A stretch of DNA of 64,000 bases. It comes from Methylacidiphilum kamchatkense Kam1. Lineage in GTDB: Bacteria; Verrucomicrobiota; Verrucomicrobiia; Methylacidiphilales; Methylacidiphilaceae. Positions 9,867 through 19,709 of this stretch are shown here, in pieces. Where the stretch lies: assembly GCF_007475525.1 (NCBI RefSeq), contig NZ_CP037899.1:2138033-2202032 (forward strand). Reading direction: 5' to 3'. The notes beneath the pieces are model-generated. The model saw only the letters and a program-made list of their open reading frames with translations. It made no database searches and was not told where the DNA came from. The translations under genes and the position numbers were made by a program. Within the stretch, counting starts at the first letter, position 1. Every line of letters starts with the position of its first letter.

Positions 9867-10667
9867 ATGCTCTTTGGGAAAATAAAATCGATTCCGCTTC
9901 CTCAAATTGTTAGAATGATAGGGGTAAAAAGCGGTGTTTTAGAAATAAAATCCCCAGAAAATAAGCTTTATAGATTTCGCTTTTCAAGACGTCAATTTTT
10001 AGGTGCCGAAAAACAAGATATTCCAATTGGGGATACCTTTGAACTCAAATCGATTCTTCTGGAATTATCCCAAAAAGAAGAGAGCTTTTTTATTTTTAAG
10101 GAAATAGAACAACAAGAAGATAATGTTTCTTTTTCGCTGCCAGCCGTGCAGCTTATCATCGCCTCTTTGCATGCTCTCCGGGCAATGTATCAAAAGAATC
10201 TGCCTATTTTTTTTCCAGATCCAGAAACTGTTTTTCTTTCTACAGGGAATGACCCAAGTTGGATAGGCAGTGAATTTTTTTCTTTTTGGATAGAAGCGGA
10301 ACCTTTCTTTTCCAAAGGCTCTAGTGCAAAGGAATTAGCCAAAAATCTCCCCATTGAGCTCGAAGACATCTTATTCTATATCTATACATTACGACTTTTG
10401 AACATGATCAAGACAGCAAGCAAAAAAAGGACTTTTTATTTACCTATTTCTGACCGATCTGATTTAAACAGCATTGAAAATACCCATGCCATTTTAAATA
10501 TTGGTCCGGATTCCGCTGCGACTGGATCCAATCCACCACCTCTCCCTTACGAATCTTCGACCACTGCAATCCAAATTTATCATTCTGATCAACAAGACAT
10601 TAAAAAAGGGTTGCTCCGAAGATTGATTTATGGTTTTAAAAACTTCTTTAGAAAGATGTATGAATAA
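9867..10667 (+). CDS. DUF4388-type regulatory protein next to small GTPase
   Basis: 266-residue protein. The first ~100 residues (MLFGKIKSIPLPQIVRMIG, then GVLEIKSPENKLYRFRFSRRQFLGAE) resemble the DUF4388/PATAN-like domain found in two-component and gliding-type regulators. Residues ~150-190 (GSSAKELAKNLPIELEDILF) look like a small winged-helix-like segment. A variable linker and a basic tail (LLRRLIYGFKNFFRKMYE) that may touch membrane or the GTPase complete it. It overlaps the GTPase start by 8 bases. Family assignment is by pattern and is moderate. A role as adaptor for the GTPase/roadblock switch is inferred from linkage. Confidence 0.65.
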   Translation: MLFGKIKSIPLPQIVRMIGVKSGVLEIKSPENKLYRFRFSRRQFLGAEKQDIPIGDTFELKSILLELSQKEESFFIFKEIEQQEDNVSFSLPAVQLIIASLHALRAMYQKNLPIFFPDPETVFLSTGNDPSWIGSEFFSFWIEAEPFFSKGSSAKELAKNLPIELEDILFYIYTLRLLNMIKTASKKRTFYLPISDRSDLNSIENTHAILNIGPDSAATGSNPPPLPYESSTTAIQIYHSDQQDIKKGLLRRLIYGFKNFFRKMYE

Positions 10668-11193
10668 CCATAAAAATCAGAATATAAAAATTTTCGTAAC
10701 GGGTCCATCTGGAGCAGGAAAAACTACTTTTATCCGTTCCATAAGCCAGTCCGAAGTTTTAACAACCGATGTTCCATGTACAAACGCAAAAGGAAAAAAA
10801 GAGACCACAGTGGCTATGGATTATGGATCACTCAATCTGGATAGATATTCGATTCATCTATTTGGGTCTCCAGGGCAAGATCGTTTCGATTTTACATGGG
10901 ATATCCTCAGGCAGGGTGCCTTAGGGGTCATTATGCTTGTAGGAGGGCATGATCCTGAACAACTCCCTTTATTGAAAAAAATGCATGACAAATTCCTAAC
11001 GGAATTAACCATTCCCTATATTTTAGGAGTGACCCATCAAGATCTTGCTGAAGTCTGGACACCTGCCGAGGTAGCAGACTATCTTGAAATTGATCCTTTT
11101 CTCTGTGTGGGTATCAATGCTTTAGATGAAAATAGTGCCACAGATGTTCTTGTCAGATTGTTTGAGATCATTGAAAAAGAAATAGAAGGATAA
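10660..11193 (+). CDS. MglA/CvnD-like small GTPase (COG2229 type)
   Basis: 177-residue Ras-like GTPase. G1 is GPSGAGKTT (residues 15-23). The G3 region is LFGSPGQDRF (69-76 core), with the DxxG aspartate replaced as in prokaryotic MglA/conservon GTPases. G4 is THQDL (125-129) in place of NKxD. I prefer the ATG at 10660 (AGAAAG upstream, overlapping the preceding stop) over ATG 10630. The neighbouring roadblock protein is the usual partner of this family (MglB-like, CvnB-like). It probably controls polarity, motility or envelope signalling; the exact output is unknown. Confidence 0.85.
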   Translation: MNNHKNQNIKIFVTGPSGAGKTTFIRSISQSEVLTTDVPCTNAKGKKETTVAMDYGSLNLDRYSIHLFGSPGQDRFDFTWDILRQGALGVIMLVGGHDPEQLPLLKKMHDKFLTELTIPYILGVTHQDLAEVWTPAEVADYLEIDPFLCVGINALDENSATDVLVRLFEIIEKEIEG

Positions 11194-11346
11194 ATTAAGG
11201 GACCTATTGTTAAATTCCTTTTTAAATTGTTGAAAAATCATGGAGTTGTATTAAAAAAAATCCATCTATTTTTCTTGATCTATTCCAAGAAGACAATTAT
11301 GAAAGTTTTAATTTTATTTTAACCATATAAAAAGGAGCCTTAAACA

Positions 11347-11721
11347 ATGTCGATATCAGAGGAGTTAAATATCGTATTAGGGGGACTGCGGAGTGCTGTC
11401 CCAGAAATTACTGCAGCATTAATTGCAACCACTGATGGACTTCCTGTAGCTCATTCTCTTAGCTCAGGCGATCCTAATCGACTCTCTGCAATGGCAGCAA
11501 CAGCCTTAGGTCTAGGAAAACGAATTTGTGAAACGTATGGGGGTGGGGAATTTAAGGAAAACACGGTATCGGGATCAGAAGGACAAATGTTTATTTATTC
11601 AGCTGGCGGCAAAGCGGTTCTTGGAGTGATTACCAAAACTGGTGGGAATGTTGGACTCATTCATCTAGAAGCAAGAGATGCTGCCAGCAAAATTGCTGCT
11701 ATTCTTAATCGTGGTATGTAA
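11347..11721 (+). CDS. Roadblock/LC7 domain protein (MglB/CvnB-like)
   Basis: 124-residue single-domain roadblock/LC7 protein. It opens ELNIVLGGLRSAVPEITAAL and contains ALIATTDGLPVAHSL, then GGKAVLGVITKTGGNVGLIH and a terminal helix EARDAASKIAAIL. Proteins of this type act as GTPase-activating or scaffold partners of MglA/CvnD GTPases. It follows the GTPase by 153 bases and has an AAAAAGGAG-type ribosome site upstream. It is separated from atpB by 70 bases. Confidence 0.88.
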   Translation: MSISEELNIVLGGLRSAVPEITAALIATTDGLPVAHSLSSGDPNRLSAMAATALGLGKRICETYGGGEFKENTVSGSEGQMFIYSAGGKAVLGVITKTGGNVGLIHLEARDAASKIAAILNRGM

Positions 11722-11791
11722 AAGCACCATAGCGGATATTATTAAAATTTTTACTTGACTTTAAATTGTACTTATTTAAAAAAAACAACCA

Positions 11792-12649
11792 ATGATTTTT
11801 TGGGCTACTGAATCACTGTCTGAGGGCAAAGTGGAGCCCCTTGTGCAGCCTGCGGCAGAAACCTTATTTTGGATAGGTTTCTTGCCTGTTACTAGTTCTA
11901 TGATCCAAACTTGGATAGTGATGGGGGTGATATTTTTAATTATTCGCCTAGGCACCTTGCGGCTATCCCTCATTCCAAGTGGTCTTCAAAACGCCATAGA
12001 AGCTGCTGTAGAGGGTTTAGAAAAACTAACTAAAGGGTTGCTTGAACCAAAAGTAGCCGATTGGGCCTTCCCACTGGTTGCGACCTATTTTATATTCATA
12101 GTGTTTTCTAATATAACTGATTTAATCCCAGGGGTAGGGAGCATCGGTTTTGGAGAAAAAGACCCTTCTAGACACCTTCCATTTGCTATAAAACATACCT
12201 CCGTTCCCATATTCAGGCCTCCGACTTCGGACGCGAATATGACGACAGCGATGGCGTTGATATTCTTTATTATGAGCACCTTTTGGGCATTTCGTTATCA
12301 TCATGGGATTAAAGGAGTGCTCCATCATATATTTGGTGTAAAGGGTGGATTTAAGGGATGGATTGTAATTCCATTGACCGTTCTTTTTACCGCCGTTGGA
12401 TTTATGGAAATCATCTCCATTCTCATACGCCCCGTAGCGTTAGCCATGCGGCTCTATGGGAATATCTATGGGGGAGAGACAGTTCTGCATATGATGACGG
12501 GAATATTATGGGGGCTGCCAGCGGTTCCTTTTTATTTTTTTGAATTCATGGTAGCTATTATTCAGGCATTAATCTTTACGTTGCTTTCTATTGTTTTTAC
12601 AGGAACCCTTTGCTCTCATTTTGGAGAAGGAGAGTCAAAGGAAGGATAA
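11792..12649 (+). CDS. atpB: F1Fo ATP synthase subunit a
   Basis: Membrane subunit forming the proton half-channels against the c-ring, 285 residues. The essential arginine is Arg220 in RPVALAMRLYGNIYGGE, the family signature. A late helix has EFMVAIIQALIFTLLSIVF, matching the conserved Gln-containing helix. The first gene of the operon, it is not preceded by atpI. The ATG at 11792 has only A-rich sequence before it, no Shine-Dalgarno, and a TTGACT hexamer at 11755-11760, so a short or absent leader is possible. A basic insert HHGIKGVLHHIFG lies between helices. Confidence 0.96.
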   Translation: MIFWATESLSEGKVEPLVQPAAETLFWIGFLPVTSSMIQTWIVMGVIFLIIRLGTLRLSLIPSGLQNAIEAAVEGLEKLTKGLLEPKVADWAFPLVATYFIFIVFSNITDLIPGVGSIGFGEKDPSRHLPFAIKHTSVPIFRPPTSDANMTTAMALIFFIMSTFWAFRYHHGIKGVLHHIFGVKGGFKGWIVIPLTVLFTAVGFMEIISILIRPVALAMRLYGNIYGGETVLHMMTGILWGLPAVPFYFFEFMVAIIQALIFTLLSIVFTGTLCSHFGEGESKEG

Positions 12650-12712
12650 GGAAAGCAGGGATAATAATCTGTATAGGGTATGTGATCATTGAAGCCGTCT
12701 TAAAAATTTACA

Positions 12713-12757
12713 ATGATAAACACATGAAGCAGCTACTTGTTTTCATGTGCTTGTCAT
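12713..12757 (+). promoter_or_regulatory. Long stem-loop between atpB and atpE
   Basis: Left arm 12713-12728 and right arm 12742-12757 can pair over 16 positions with one A-C mismatch and one G-U wobble, around a 13-base loop. No T-run follows, so it does not look like a Rho-independent terminator. The location, just before the gene for the subunit needed in highest copy, suggests a transcript stability, processing or translation element (inference). The atpE ribosome site lies about 45 bases downstream of the right arm. Confidence 0.6.
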
Positions 12758-12815
12758 AGAATATAAAAATCAATAAAGAAAAACTTCAAATAATAAAACA
12801 TAAGGGAGATTAAAC

Positions 12816-13028
12816 ATGTTGTTCTTAGCTCAAATGGTAACTGGAAATGTAGCCATAGGGTTGGCTGCTTTAGGTGGTGCTGTGGGTGTAGGTCTAGCTG
12901 CATTAGGTGCAGCAGGGGCCATTGGTAGAAATCCGGGATCTTTTGGTCTCGTATTTACTACTGCTTTGCTTGGAATGGCCTTGTCTGAAGGGTTAGCCAT
13001 ATTGGTTTTCTTCGTGGTTGGAAAGTAA
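12816..13028 (+). CDS. atpE: F1Fo ATP synthase subunit c
   Basis: Two-helix proteolipid that forms the rotor ring, 70 residues. The ion-binding carboxylate is Glu58 in GMALSEGLAILVFF. The residue after it is Gly rather than Ser/Thr, and no Gln is seen at the helix-1 ligand position, so it looks proton-type rather than sodium-type. Helix 1 is glycine/alanine-rich and the cytoplasmic loop is GRNPG. AGGGAGA precedes the ATG at ideal spacing, a stronger ribosome site than those of neighbouring atp genes, in line with its high stoichiometry. Confidence 0.96.
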   Translation: MLFLAQMVTGNVAIGLAALGGAVGVGLAALGAAGAIGRNPGSFGLVFTTALLGMALSEGLAILVFFVVGK

Positions 13029-13040
13029 ACCGGGTATTGT

Positions 13041-13571
13041 ATGGAAAACACTTTACATCAGCTTGGGATTGAGTGGAATAAGCTTATTGCTCAGATTATT
13101 AATTTTGTCATCGTGCTGTGGGTGCTGAATCGGTTTGCCTTTCGACCCGTACTAAAAATACTGGAACAAAGGAGAGAAAAAATAGCCGAAAGCCTGCAAA
13201 ATGCAGAAAAAATCAAACAAGAATTAGCCGCAGCAGAAGAAGCAAGAAAGGAAATCTTGCGTAAAGCAAATGAGCAAGCAGCCATGATTGTTGCTGAAGC
13301 ACAAAAAGCTGCTGCATATCAGGGAGAGAAAAAAATTCTAGAAGCAATTGAAGAAGCAAAGAGAATCCTTAAAAAAGCTGAAGAGACCGCTCGACTAGAA
13401 AGGGAAAAGGCAAAGGAAGAGATACGAAGGGAAATTTTAAACCTTGTCATCGACATTAGTTCAAAAGTTATTGGCAAAACCCTTTCAGCGGAAGATCAGG
13501 AACGATTAAAAAATGAGGTCCTCAGCAAAATCCCTCAAAGAGGGGAGGAGAATATTTTTTCTCGTAATTAA
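13041..13571 (+). CDS. atpF: F1Fo ATP synthase subunit b
   Basis: Peripheral stalk subunit, 176 residues. There is one N-terminal membrane helix (LIAQIINFVIVLWVLNRFAF), then the typical RPVLKILEQRREKIAESLQ and a long charged alanine/glutamate/lysine coiled coil to about residue 140. The C-terminal part (NLVIDISSKVIGKTLSAED) contacts delta. It starts 12 bases after atpE. Only one b-type gene is present, so a homodimeric stalk is expected. Confidence 0.95.
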   Translation: MENTLHQLGIEWNKLIAQIINFVIVLWVLNRFAFRPVLKILEQRREKIAESLQNAEKIKQELAAAEEARKEILRKANEQAAMIVAEAQKAAAYQGEKKILEAIEEAKRILKKAEETARLEREKAKEEIRREILNLVIDISSKVIGKTLSAEDQERLKNEVLSKIPQRGEENIFSRN

Positions 13572-13601
13572 TGTCTGAAAGCTTCGTTATGAAAAAAGCA
13601 A

Positions 13602-13997
13602 ATGAAAATCAGTAGGGAAGCAAAACGACAGGCAAAAGCACTTTTTAGGTTTTGTCAAAACAACGGTTCTATTGATGAGGAAAAACTTAAAGAGATCCTA
13701 AACAAATTGGCTCAGGAAAAGCCTCGGCACTATCTTGAAATTCTCGAATGGCTGAAGCAATTGCTTGCTAATGAAGTAGCAAAAAAAACCTATGTGGTGC
13801 AAAGTGCCGCCGAACTTCCAGATCAAGGAAAATCTATTTTTGAAAAGTTAGAGAAATCTTTTGGACCTGCTTTAGAAAAAAAATATCAGATTTGTCCAGA
13901 ATTAATTGGTGGAGTTAGAATCCAAGTAGGTTGTGATGTATGGGATGGATCGATTGCTTATAAATTGAAAAACATCGAGACACTATTAAGTAAGTAA
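13602..13997 (+). CDS. atpH: F1Fo ATP synthase subunit delta, shortened
   Basis: Connects the peripheral stalk to F1. At 131 residues it is about 45-50 shorter than the usual delta subunit. The beginning KRQAKALFRFCQNNG resembles the first helix and the C-terminal part (CPELIGGVRIQVGCDVWDGS) matches the delta C-terminal sheet, which normally reads LIGGvxixvgDxxxDgS. The middle helices of the N-terminal domain appear reduced. Only 30 bases separate it from atpF, so no missing upstream exon-like part can be hidden there. Identity is also supported by its position in the operon. Confidence 0.88.
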   Translation: MKISREAKRQAKALFRFCQNNGSIDEEKLKEILNKLAQEKPRHYLEILEWLKQLLANEVAKKTYVVQSAAELPDQGKSIFEKLEKSFGPALEKKYQICPELIGGVRIQVGCDVWDGSIAYKLKNIETLLSK

Positions 13998-14050
13998 TTA
14001 GGTGTTGTGGAATTCTATCTGGAGGCTATTTTTAAAAAGGAGATTTATAT

Positions 14051-15604
14051 ATGGATATTCCCTTACTCCAAGAAATAGAGGAAAAAATATCGGAACTTAA
14101 ATTTGAAATAGGGAAAACGAACGTTGGTATCGTTAGGGAAATTGGTGATGGGGTTGTAAAAATTGAGGGGCTTAGCGACGCAGGGATGAACGAAGTTATA
14201 GAATTTCCCCAACGATTGGACGAATTTGGACAGCCAATAAGAGCACTTTGTTTAAACTTAGAAGAAACAGAAGTGGGCGGTGTCGTTCTTGGAAACTACC
14301 TAGCAATTCGGGAGGGAGATGAAGTAAGAACAACCGGCCAGCTACTTCGGGTTCCTGTTGGAAAAGAACTTTTAGGAAGGGTGATCAATCCCCTTGGCCA
14401 ACCACTTGATGGCAGAGGACCTATATTGGCAAGCACAACCTATCCCATGGAAAGAATAGCTCCTGGGATTATCAAGCGCAGAAGTGTTAATCAACCAGTA
14501 CAAACGGGAATTATTGCTATCGATGCAATGATCCCAATTGGTAGAGGCCAAAGAGAGCTTATTATTGGAGATCGGTCTACTGGAAAGACAACCATTGCTA
14601 TTGATACTATTATTAATCAAGCACGTCTGAACAAAGCCTATGAAAATGAGAAAAACTATAGGCCATTGTATAGTATTTATGTTGCTGTAGGGCAGAAAAA
14701 TTCAAATATATCTAGAGTTATTGATACTTTAGAAAAATATGGTGCGCTGCCTTATTCTATTGTTGTCGTAGCTGCTGCTTCAGATCCGGTTACTTTGCAA
14801 TACCTCGCTCCATTTGCTGGGACAGCTATTGGGGAATGGTTTATGGAAAATGGAATGGATGCCTTAATTGTATATGATGATTTATCGAAGCATGCGGCTG
14901 CATATAGACAAATTTCACTTGTTTTAAAACGCCCCTCAGGAAGAGAAGCTTATCCGGGCGACATATTCTATCTTCATTCCAGGTTACTAGAACGATCAGC
15001 TAGACTAAATGAAGCAAATGGAGGGGGAAGTCTAACCGCTTTGCCAATTATTGAAACGCAGGCAGGGGACGTCTCTGCCTACATCCCAACAAATGTCATT
15101 TCCATTACCGACGGACAAATTTATTTGGAGACCGATCTGTTTTATCAAGGGATTCGGCCTGCCATTAATGTCGGACTATCAGTATCTCGTGTTGGCTCTT
15201 CGGCACAAATAAAGGCGGTCAAACAGGTAGCTGGGAAAATAAAACTCGAACTGGCTCAATTTAGGGAACTTGCAGCTTTCGCTCAATTTGCAACGGATTT
15301 AGATCCTGCAACGAAAGCTAAGTTGGATCGGGGAAGTCGTATCGTAGAAGTCTTTAAGCAGTCTCAATATTCTCCCGTTTCGGTCGAATTGCAGGTAGCT
15401 GTTTTATGGGCAGTTCAAAATGGATATTTTGACAAGATTCCTTTAGATAAAGTCAAGCAAACGCAGACAAGACTTGTGGATTATCTGGAGAGCAGAGAGC
15501 CAACTATTTTAGAGGCTATAAAGACTAAAAAGGCCCTGGACGACGATATAATCAAATCTCTTCGGGGAGCCCTTGATAATTTCTTTCAGAGTCTAGTGGA
15601 ATAA
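14051..15604 (+). CDS. atpA: F1Fo ATP synthase subunit alpha
   Basis: Non-catalytic nucleotide-binding subunit of F1, 517 residues. The P-loop is GDRSTGKTT (residues 173-181, Lys179), where most alphas have GDRQTGKT. Other hallmarks are [62 protein letters not shown] and [19 protein letters not shown], including the arginine finger region. The ATG follows AAAAAGGAGA. It is in the standard order between delta and gamma. Confidence 0.97.
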   Translation: MDIPLLQEIEEKISELKFEIGKTNVGIVREIGDGVVKIEGLSDAGMNEVIEFPQRLDEFGQPIRALCLNLEETEVGGVVLGNYLAIREGDEVRTTGQLLRVPVGKELLGRVINPLGQPLDGRGPILASTTYPMERIAPGIIKRRSVNQPVQTGIIAIDAMIPIGRGQRELIIGDRSTGKTTIAIDTIINQARLNKAYENEKNYRPLYSIYVAVGQKNSNISRVIDTLEKYGALPYSIVVVAAASDPVTLQYLAPFAGTAIGEWFMENGMDALIVYDDLSKHAAAYRQISLVLKRPSGREAYPGDIFYLHSRLLERSARLNEANGGGSLTALPIIETQAGDVSAYIPTNVISITDGQIYLETDLFYQGIRPAINVGLSVSRVGSSAQIKAVKQVAGKIKLELAQFRELAAFAQFATDLDPATKAKLDRGSRIVEVFKQSQYSPVSVELQVAVLWAVQNGYFDKIPLDKVKQTQTRLVDYLESREPTILEAIKTKKALDDDIIKSLRGALDNFFQSLVE

Positions 15605-15627
15605 GCACAACCTGACTAGTATTGTAT

Positions 15628-16509
15628 ATGGCTACAACTAGGGAAATACGTAGACGAATCAGGTCTATTAAAAATACCGCACAAATCACCAAGGCGATGC
15701 AAATGGTGGCGGCATCCAAAATGCGGAAAGCGCAGCAAAGAGCCATAGAAGGAAGGCCCTATCAAAACCTTTTTCAAGAAATTGTTCAAAGCCTTGTTCC
15801 TCAGGCTGGTCAGCTAAGGCATCCTTTGCTTCAAGCACGGCCTATACAAAGAGAAGCTGTTTTTGTCATAGGAACCGATAAAGGGTTATGTGGTCCATTG
15901 AATACAAATTTGTTGCGTGAAATTCAGAAGCGCCACAATCCAAACCATCGTTATGTAAGTATGGGCAAAAAGGTAAGAAATTATCTGGCTTTGCTGAAGG
16001 GCAATCAAGGAGAGAACCTCCTTTTAGCAGATTTTGAGCTCAAAGATAACCTTTCCTTTCGTGAAGCCAAGAGAATCGGCAATTTCCTAATAGAAAAATA
16101 TCTAAACAAAGAAATCGATGCCATATCGATTGCCTATTCCCATTTTGTTAATCCTTTAGTACAACATCCTATCTACCGACGTATTGCTCCAATCAGTCAA
16201 GTAGAGTTAACGAAAAAAGACAATACTCAAGAGACTACCCCAGAAAACTTTGTCCCTTTTAATTTTGAGCCCTCTCCAGAAGAACTTCTGGATAACATTT
16301 TGCCCTTTTACATCCATCTGGAAATCTATCAATCAATACTTGATAATTTGGCTTCTGAGCATAGCGCCAGAATGGTTGCTATGAAAAGTGCAACAGAAAA
16401 TGCTAAAAGTTTATTACAGGATTTATCTTTGGAATATAACAAAGCTAGACAGGAATCGATTACAAAAGAAATTTTAGAAATTTCAACAGCACAATACGCG
16501 ATTGGATAA
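15628..16509 (+). CDS. atpG: F1Fo ATP synthase subunit gamma
   Basis: Central rotor shaft of F1, 293 residues. It begins MATTREIRRRIRSIKNTAQI and continues ITKAMQMVAASKMRKAQ, the family signature. Mid-protein it has GTDKGLCGPLN, and it ends with the paired C-terminal helix HSARMVAMKSATENAK and YNKARQESITKEILEI. I chose the ATG at 15628 rather than the upstream TTG at 15622, because similarity starts there. The ribosome site is weak; translation may be coupled to atpA, which stops 23 bases before. Confidence 0.96.
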   Translation: MATTREIRRRIRSIKNTAQITKAMQMVAASKMRKAQQRAIEGRPYQNLFQEIVQSLVPQAGQLRHPLLQARPIQREAVFVIGTDKGLCGPLNTNLLREIQKRHNPNHRYVSMGKKVRNYLALLKGNQGENLLLADFELKDNLSFREAKRIGNFLIEKYLNKEIDAISIAYSHFVNPLVQHPIYRRIAPISQVELTKKDNTQETTPENFVPFNFEPSPEELLDNILPFYIHLEIYQSILDNLASEHSARMVAMKSATENAKSLLQDLSLEYNKARQESITKEILEISTAQYAIG

Positions 16510-17937
<1,428 letters not shown>

Positions 17938-17943
17938 TGTCCC

Positions 17944-18381
17944 ATGAGCTTTACTTTGCGACTCGTTACTCCTGAAGGGGTGACATTATCAGAGGAAGTC
18001 GAACAGGTTACTTTACCGGGTATTGATGGCGAGATGGGTATATACGCAAATCATGAGCCATTGATTACTCAAATTGCACCTGGGGAATTATCTTATACGA
18101 AAAATGGTGGTAAGAAATTTTACCTGGCAATTGGTGAAGGTTTTGTTAAGATAACAGCAAAAGATGTATCCATTTTGGTCGATATGGCATTAAGAGAAGA
18201 AGAAATCGAGGAGAAAAAAGTCGAAGAGGCTATAGCTCGTGCTCAGGCTGCTATAAAACAAAAGCTACTTGGAGAAGAGGAACTTGCAGCTACACAAGCC
18301 ATGCTTCTGAAGTCAATGGCTCAACTTAAAGTCAAGAGAAGAAGACATGGCACTGGAGCCCCACCGATAACACCTAGCTAA
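17944..18381 (+). CDS. atpC: F1Fo ATP synthase subunit epsilon
   Basis: Central-stalk regulatory subunit, 145 residues. The N-terminal beta-sandwich (LRLVTPEGVTLSEEVEQVTL, then GIDGEMGIYANHEPLITQIA) is well conserved. A helical C-terminal part (EEIEEKKVEEAIARAQAAIK) can act as the inhibitory arm. It ends with a basic/proline tail. It is the last gene of the atp operon. No obvious terminator is seen in the 74 bases that follow. Confidence 0.94.
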   Translation: MSFTLRLVTPEGVTLSEEVEQVTLPGIDGEMGIYANHEPLITQIAPGELSYTKNGGKKFYLAIGEGFVKITAKDVSILVDMALREEEIEEKKVEEAIARAQAAIKQKLLGEEELAATQAMLLKSMAQLKVKRRRHGTGAPPITPS

Positions 18382-18455
18382 GTTTTGTTTGCATTGGATA
18401 AAAAACGATTTTAACTTGTTTGCAGCTTTTCCCATTTCAGCTTTTTTATCTATAG

Positions 18456-18761
18456 ATGATTATTCCTCAGCGCGTTGAAATCGTTGGAAATTATTTAGCC
18501 ATCCAGTGGAATGATCTCTCAGAGTCTTTAATTGCTCTTGAAAAACTAAGAAAAAACTGTCCTTGTGCTTTATGTCAAGGGGAAAGCACCATTTTGACTA
18601 AGGTAAAAGCTCCAAAGATTGCTTTTGGACCCAAAAGTATGGAACTTAAAGAAATACGGATGGTTGGCAGTTATGCTTTACAATGTCTTTGGGGCGATGG
18701 ACATCAAAGTGGCATTTATCCTTTTTCTCTGCTGTTAGAACTTGGCAAAGAAAAGGAGTAA
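18456..18761 (+). CDS. DUF971 domain protein
   Basis: 101-residue protein matching the DUF971 / gamma-butyrobetaine hydroxylase N-terminal-like domain. It has the opening ...VEIVGNYLAIQWNDLSES, the cysteine pair RKNCPCALCQGE, and the hallmark WGDGHQSGIYPFSLL. Freestanding members are found beside Fe-S or ATPase genes and are suspected to bind metal. It lies between the atp operon and tilS, 12 bases before tilS, so probably cotranscribed with it. Confidence 0.82.
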   Translation: MIIPQRVEIVGNYLAIQWNDLSESLIALEKLRKNCPCALCQGESTILTKVKAPKIAFGPKSMELKEIRMVGSYALQCLWGDGHQSGIYPFSLLLELGKEKE

Positions 18762-18773
18762 AAAAACTAAGCC

Positions 18774-19709
18774 ATGCAAAAAGTGCTTACAAAGAAGCAT
18801 ATTCAAAACAATCCATTTGCAGAATCCTTAAAATCTATTCCAGAGGTTGTTCTTTGCGGAATTTCTGGTGGTGTCGATTCTATAGTTCTCTTACACAGCT
18901 TGGTTGAGGCTGGGAAAAAACCCATCGTACTGCACTTCGAACATGGATGGAGAAAAGACGAAACGTTAGATTCAAAACTTGTTGAGGAATTATCGAAAAA
19001 ACTAAATGTAGAGTTTATTAAAAAAAAATCTGAAAAAAGTTTTCCGAAAACAGAAGCAGGAGCAAGAGAAGAGCGTTTTAGATTTTTTATTGATACCGCC
19101 CAAAGGAAAAACTGTTATAACCTGGTATTAGCTCACCATGCAGATGATCAAGTAGAAACATTTTTGATGCAACTACTTCGCGGCACGGGCACAAAAGGAT
19201 GGGGAATGGATAAAATAAGTTCTTTTGGAAAATTAACCATATATAGGCCTTTTCTAGATTTCTGGAAAGCAGACATTATAGCCTTTGCCAAAAAAAACCT
19301 ATATTGCTGGAGAGAAGATGAAACCAACGACAATGCGCTCTATTTAAGGAACAAAATTCGCAAAGAATTAATACCATTTTTAGAAAACAGATTTTCCAAG
19401 TCAGTAAAAAAGTCTCTTTGGAAATTTTGTGAGATATTAAGAGAAGAAAAAAAGTGGCTTATGCAGCTCACACAAGAAATAGCCAGTGGTCCATCGCTTC
19501 GCTTTTCTGATCTAGAGAAAGCACCGATTGGAAAACAAAGATTAGCGATAGGGCTATGGCTTAAAAAAAGGGGAGTAGCAGATATCAGTTTTGAAGACAT
19601 TGAATCGATAAGGGAAATGATTGGAAAAAAGGGCAAGAAAAAATGTAATTTAAGTAGAAATTTAGCCGTAATTTTTAAAAACGACGAACTTGTTTTGACA
19701 CATCAATGA
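18774..19709 (+). CDS. tilS: tRNA(Ile)-lysidine synthase TilS
   Basis: Converts the wobble cytidine of tRNA-Ile(CAU) to lysidine. It is an N-type ATP pyrophosphatase. The PP-loop is SGGVDS (residues 31-36), followed by VLHFEHGWRKDE, TEAGAREERFRFF and LAHHADDQVETFLMQLLRG, all characteristic. At 311 residues it is a short-form TilS with a reduced C-terminal domain. The stop overlaps the rluB-like start (ATGA). Confidence 0.93.
   Translation: MQKVLTKKHIQNNPFAESLKSIPEVVLCGISGGVDSIVLLHSLVEAGKKPIVLHFEHGWRKDETLDSKLVEELSKKLNVEFIKKKSEKSFPKTEAGAREERFRFFIDTAQRKNCYNLVLAHHADDQVETFLMQLLRGTGTKGWGMDKISSFGKLTIYRPFLDFWKADIIAFAKKNLYCWREDETNDNALYLRNKIRKELIPFLENRFSKSVKKSLWKFCEILREEKKWLMQLTQEIASGPSLRFSDLEKAPIGKQRLAIGLWLKKRGVADISFEDIESIREMIGKKGKKKCNLSRNLAVIFKNDELVLTHQ

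Noticed and set aside
11755..11783. Promoter for the atp operon (TTGACT upstream of atpB)
   Set aside because: The -35-like hexamer is good but no -10 hexamer is found at 16-18 bases; only A-rich sequence.
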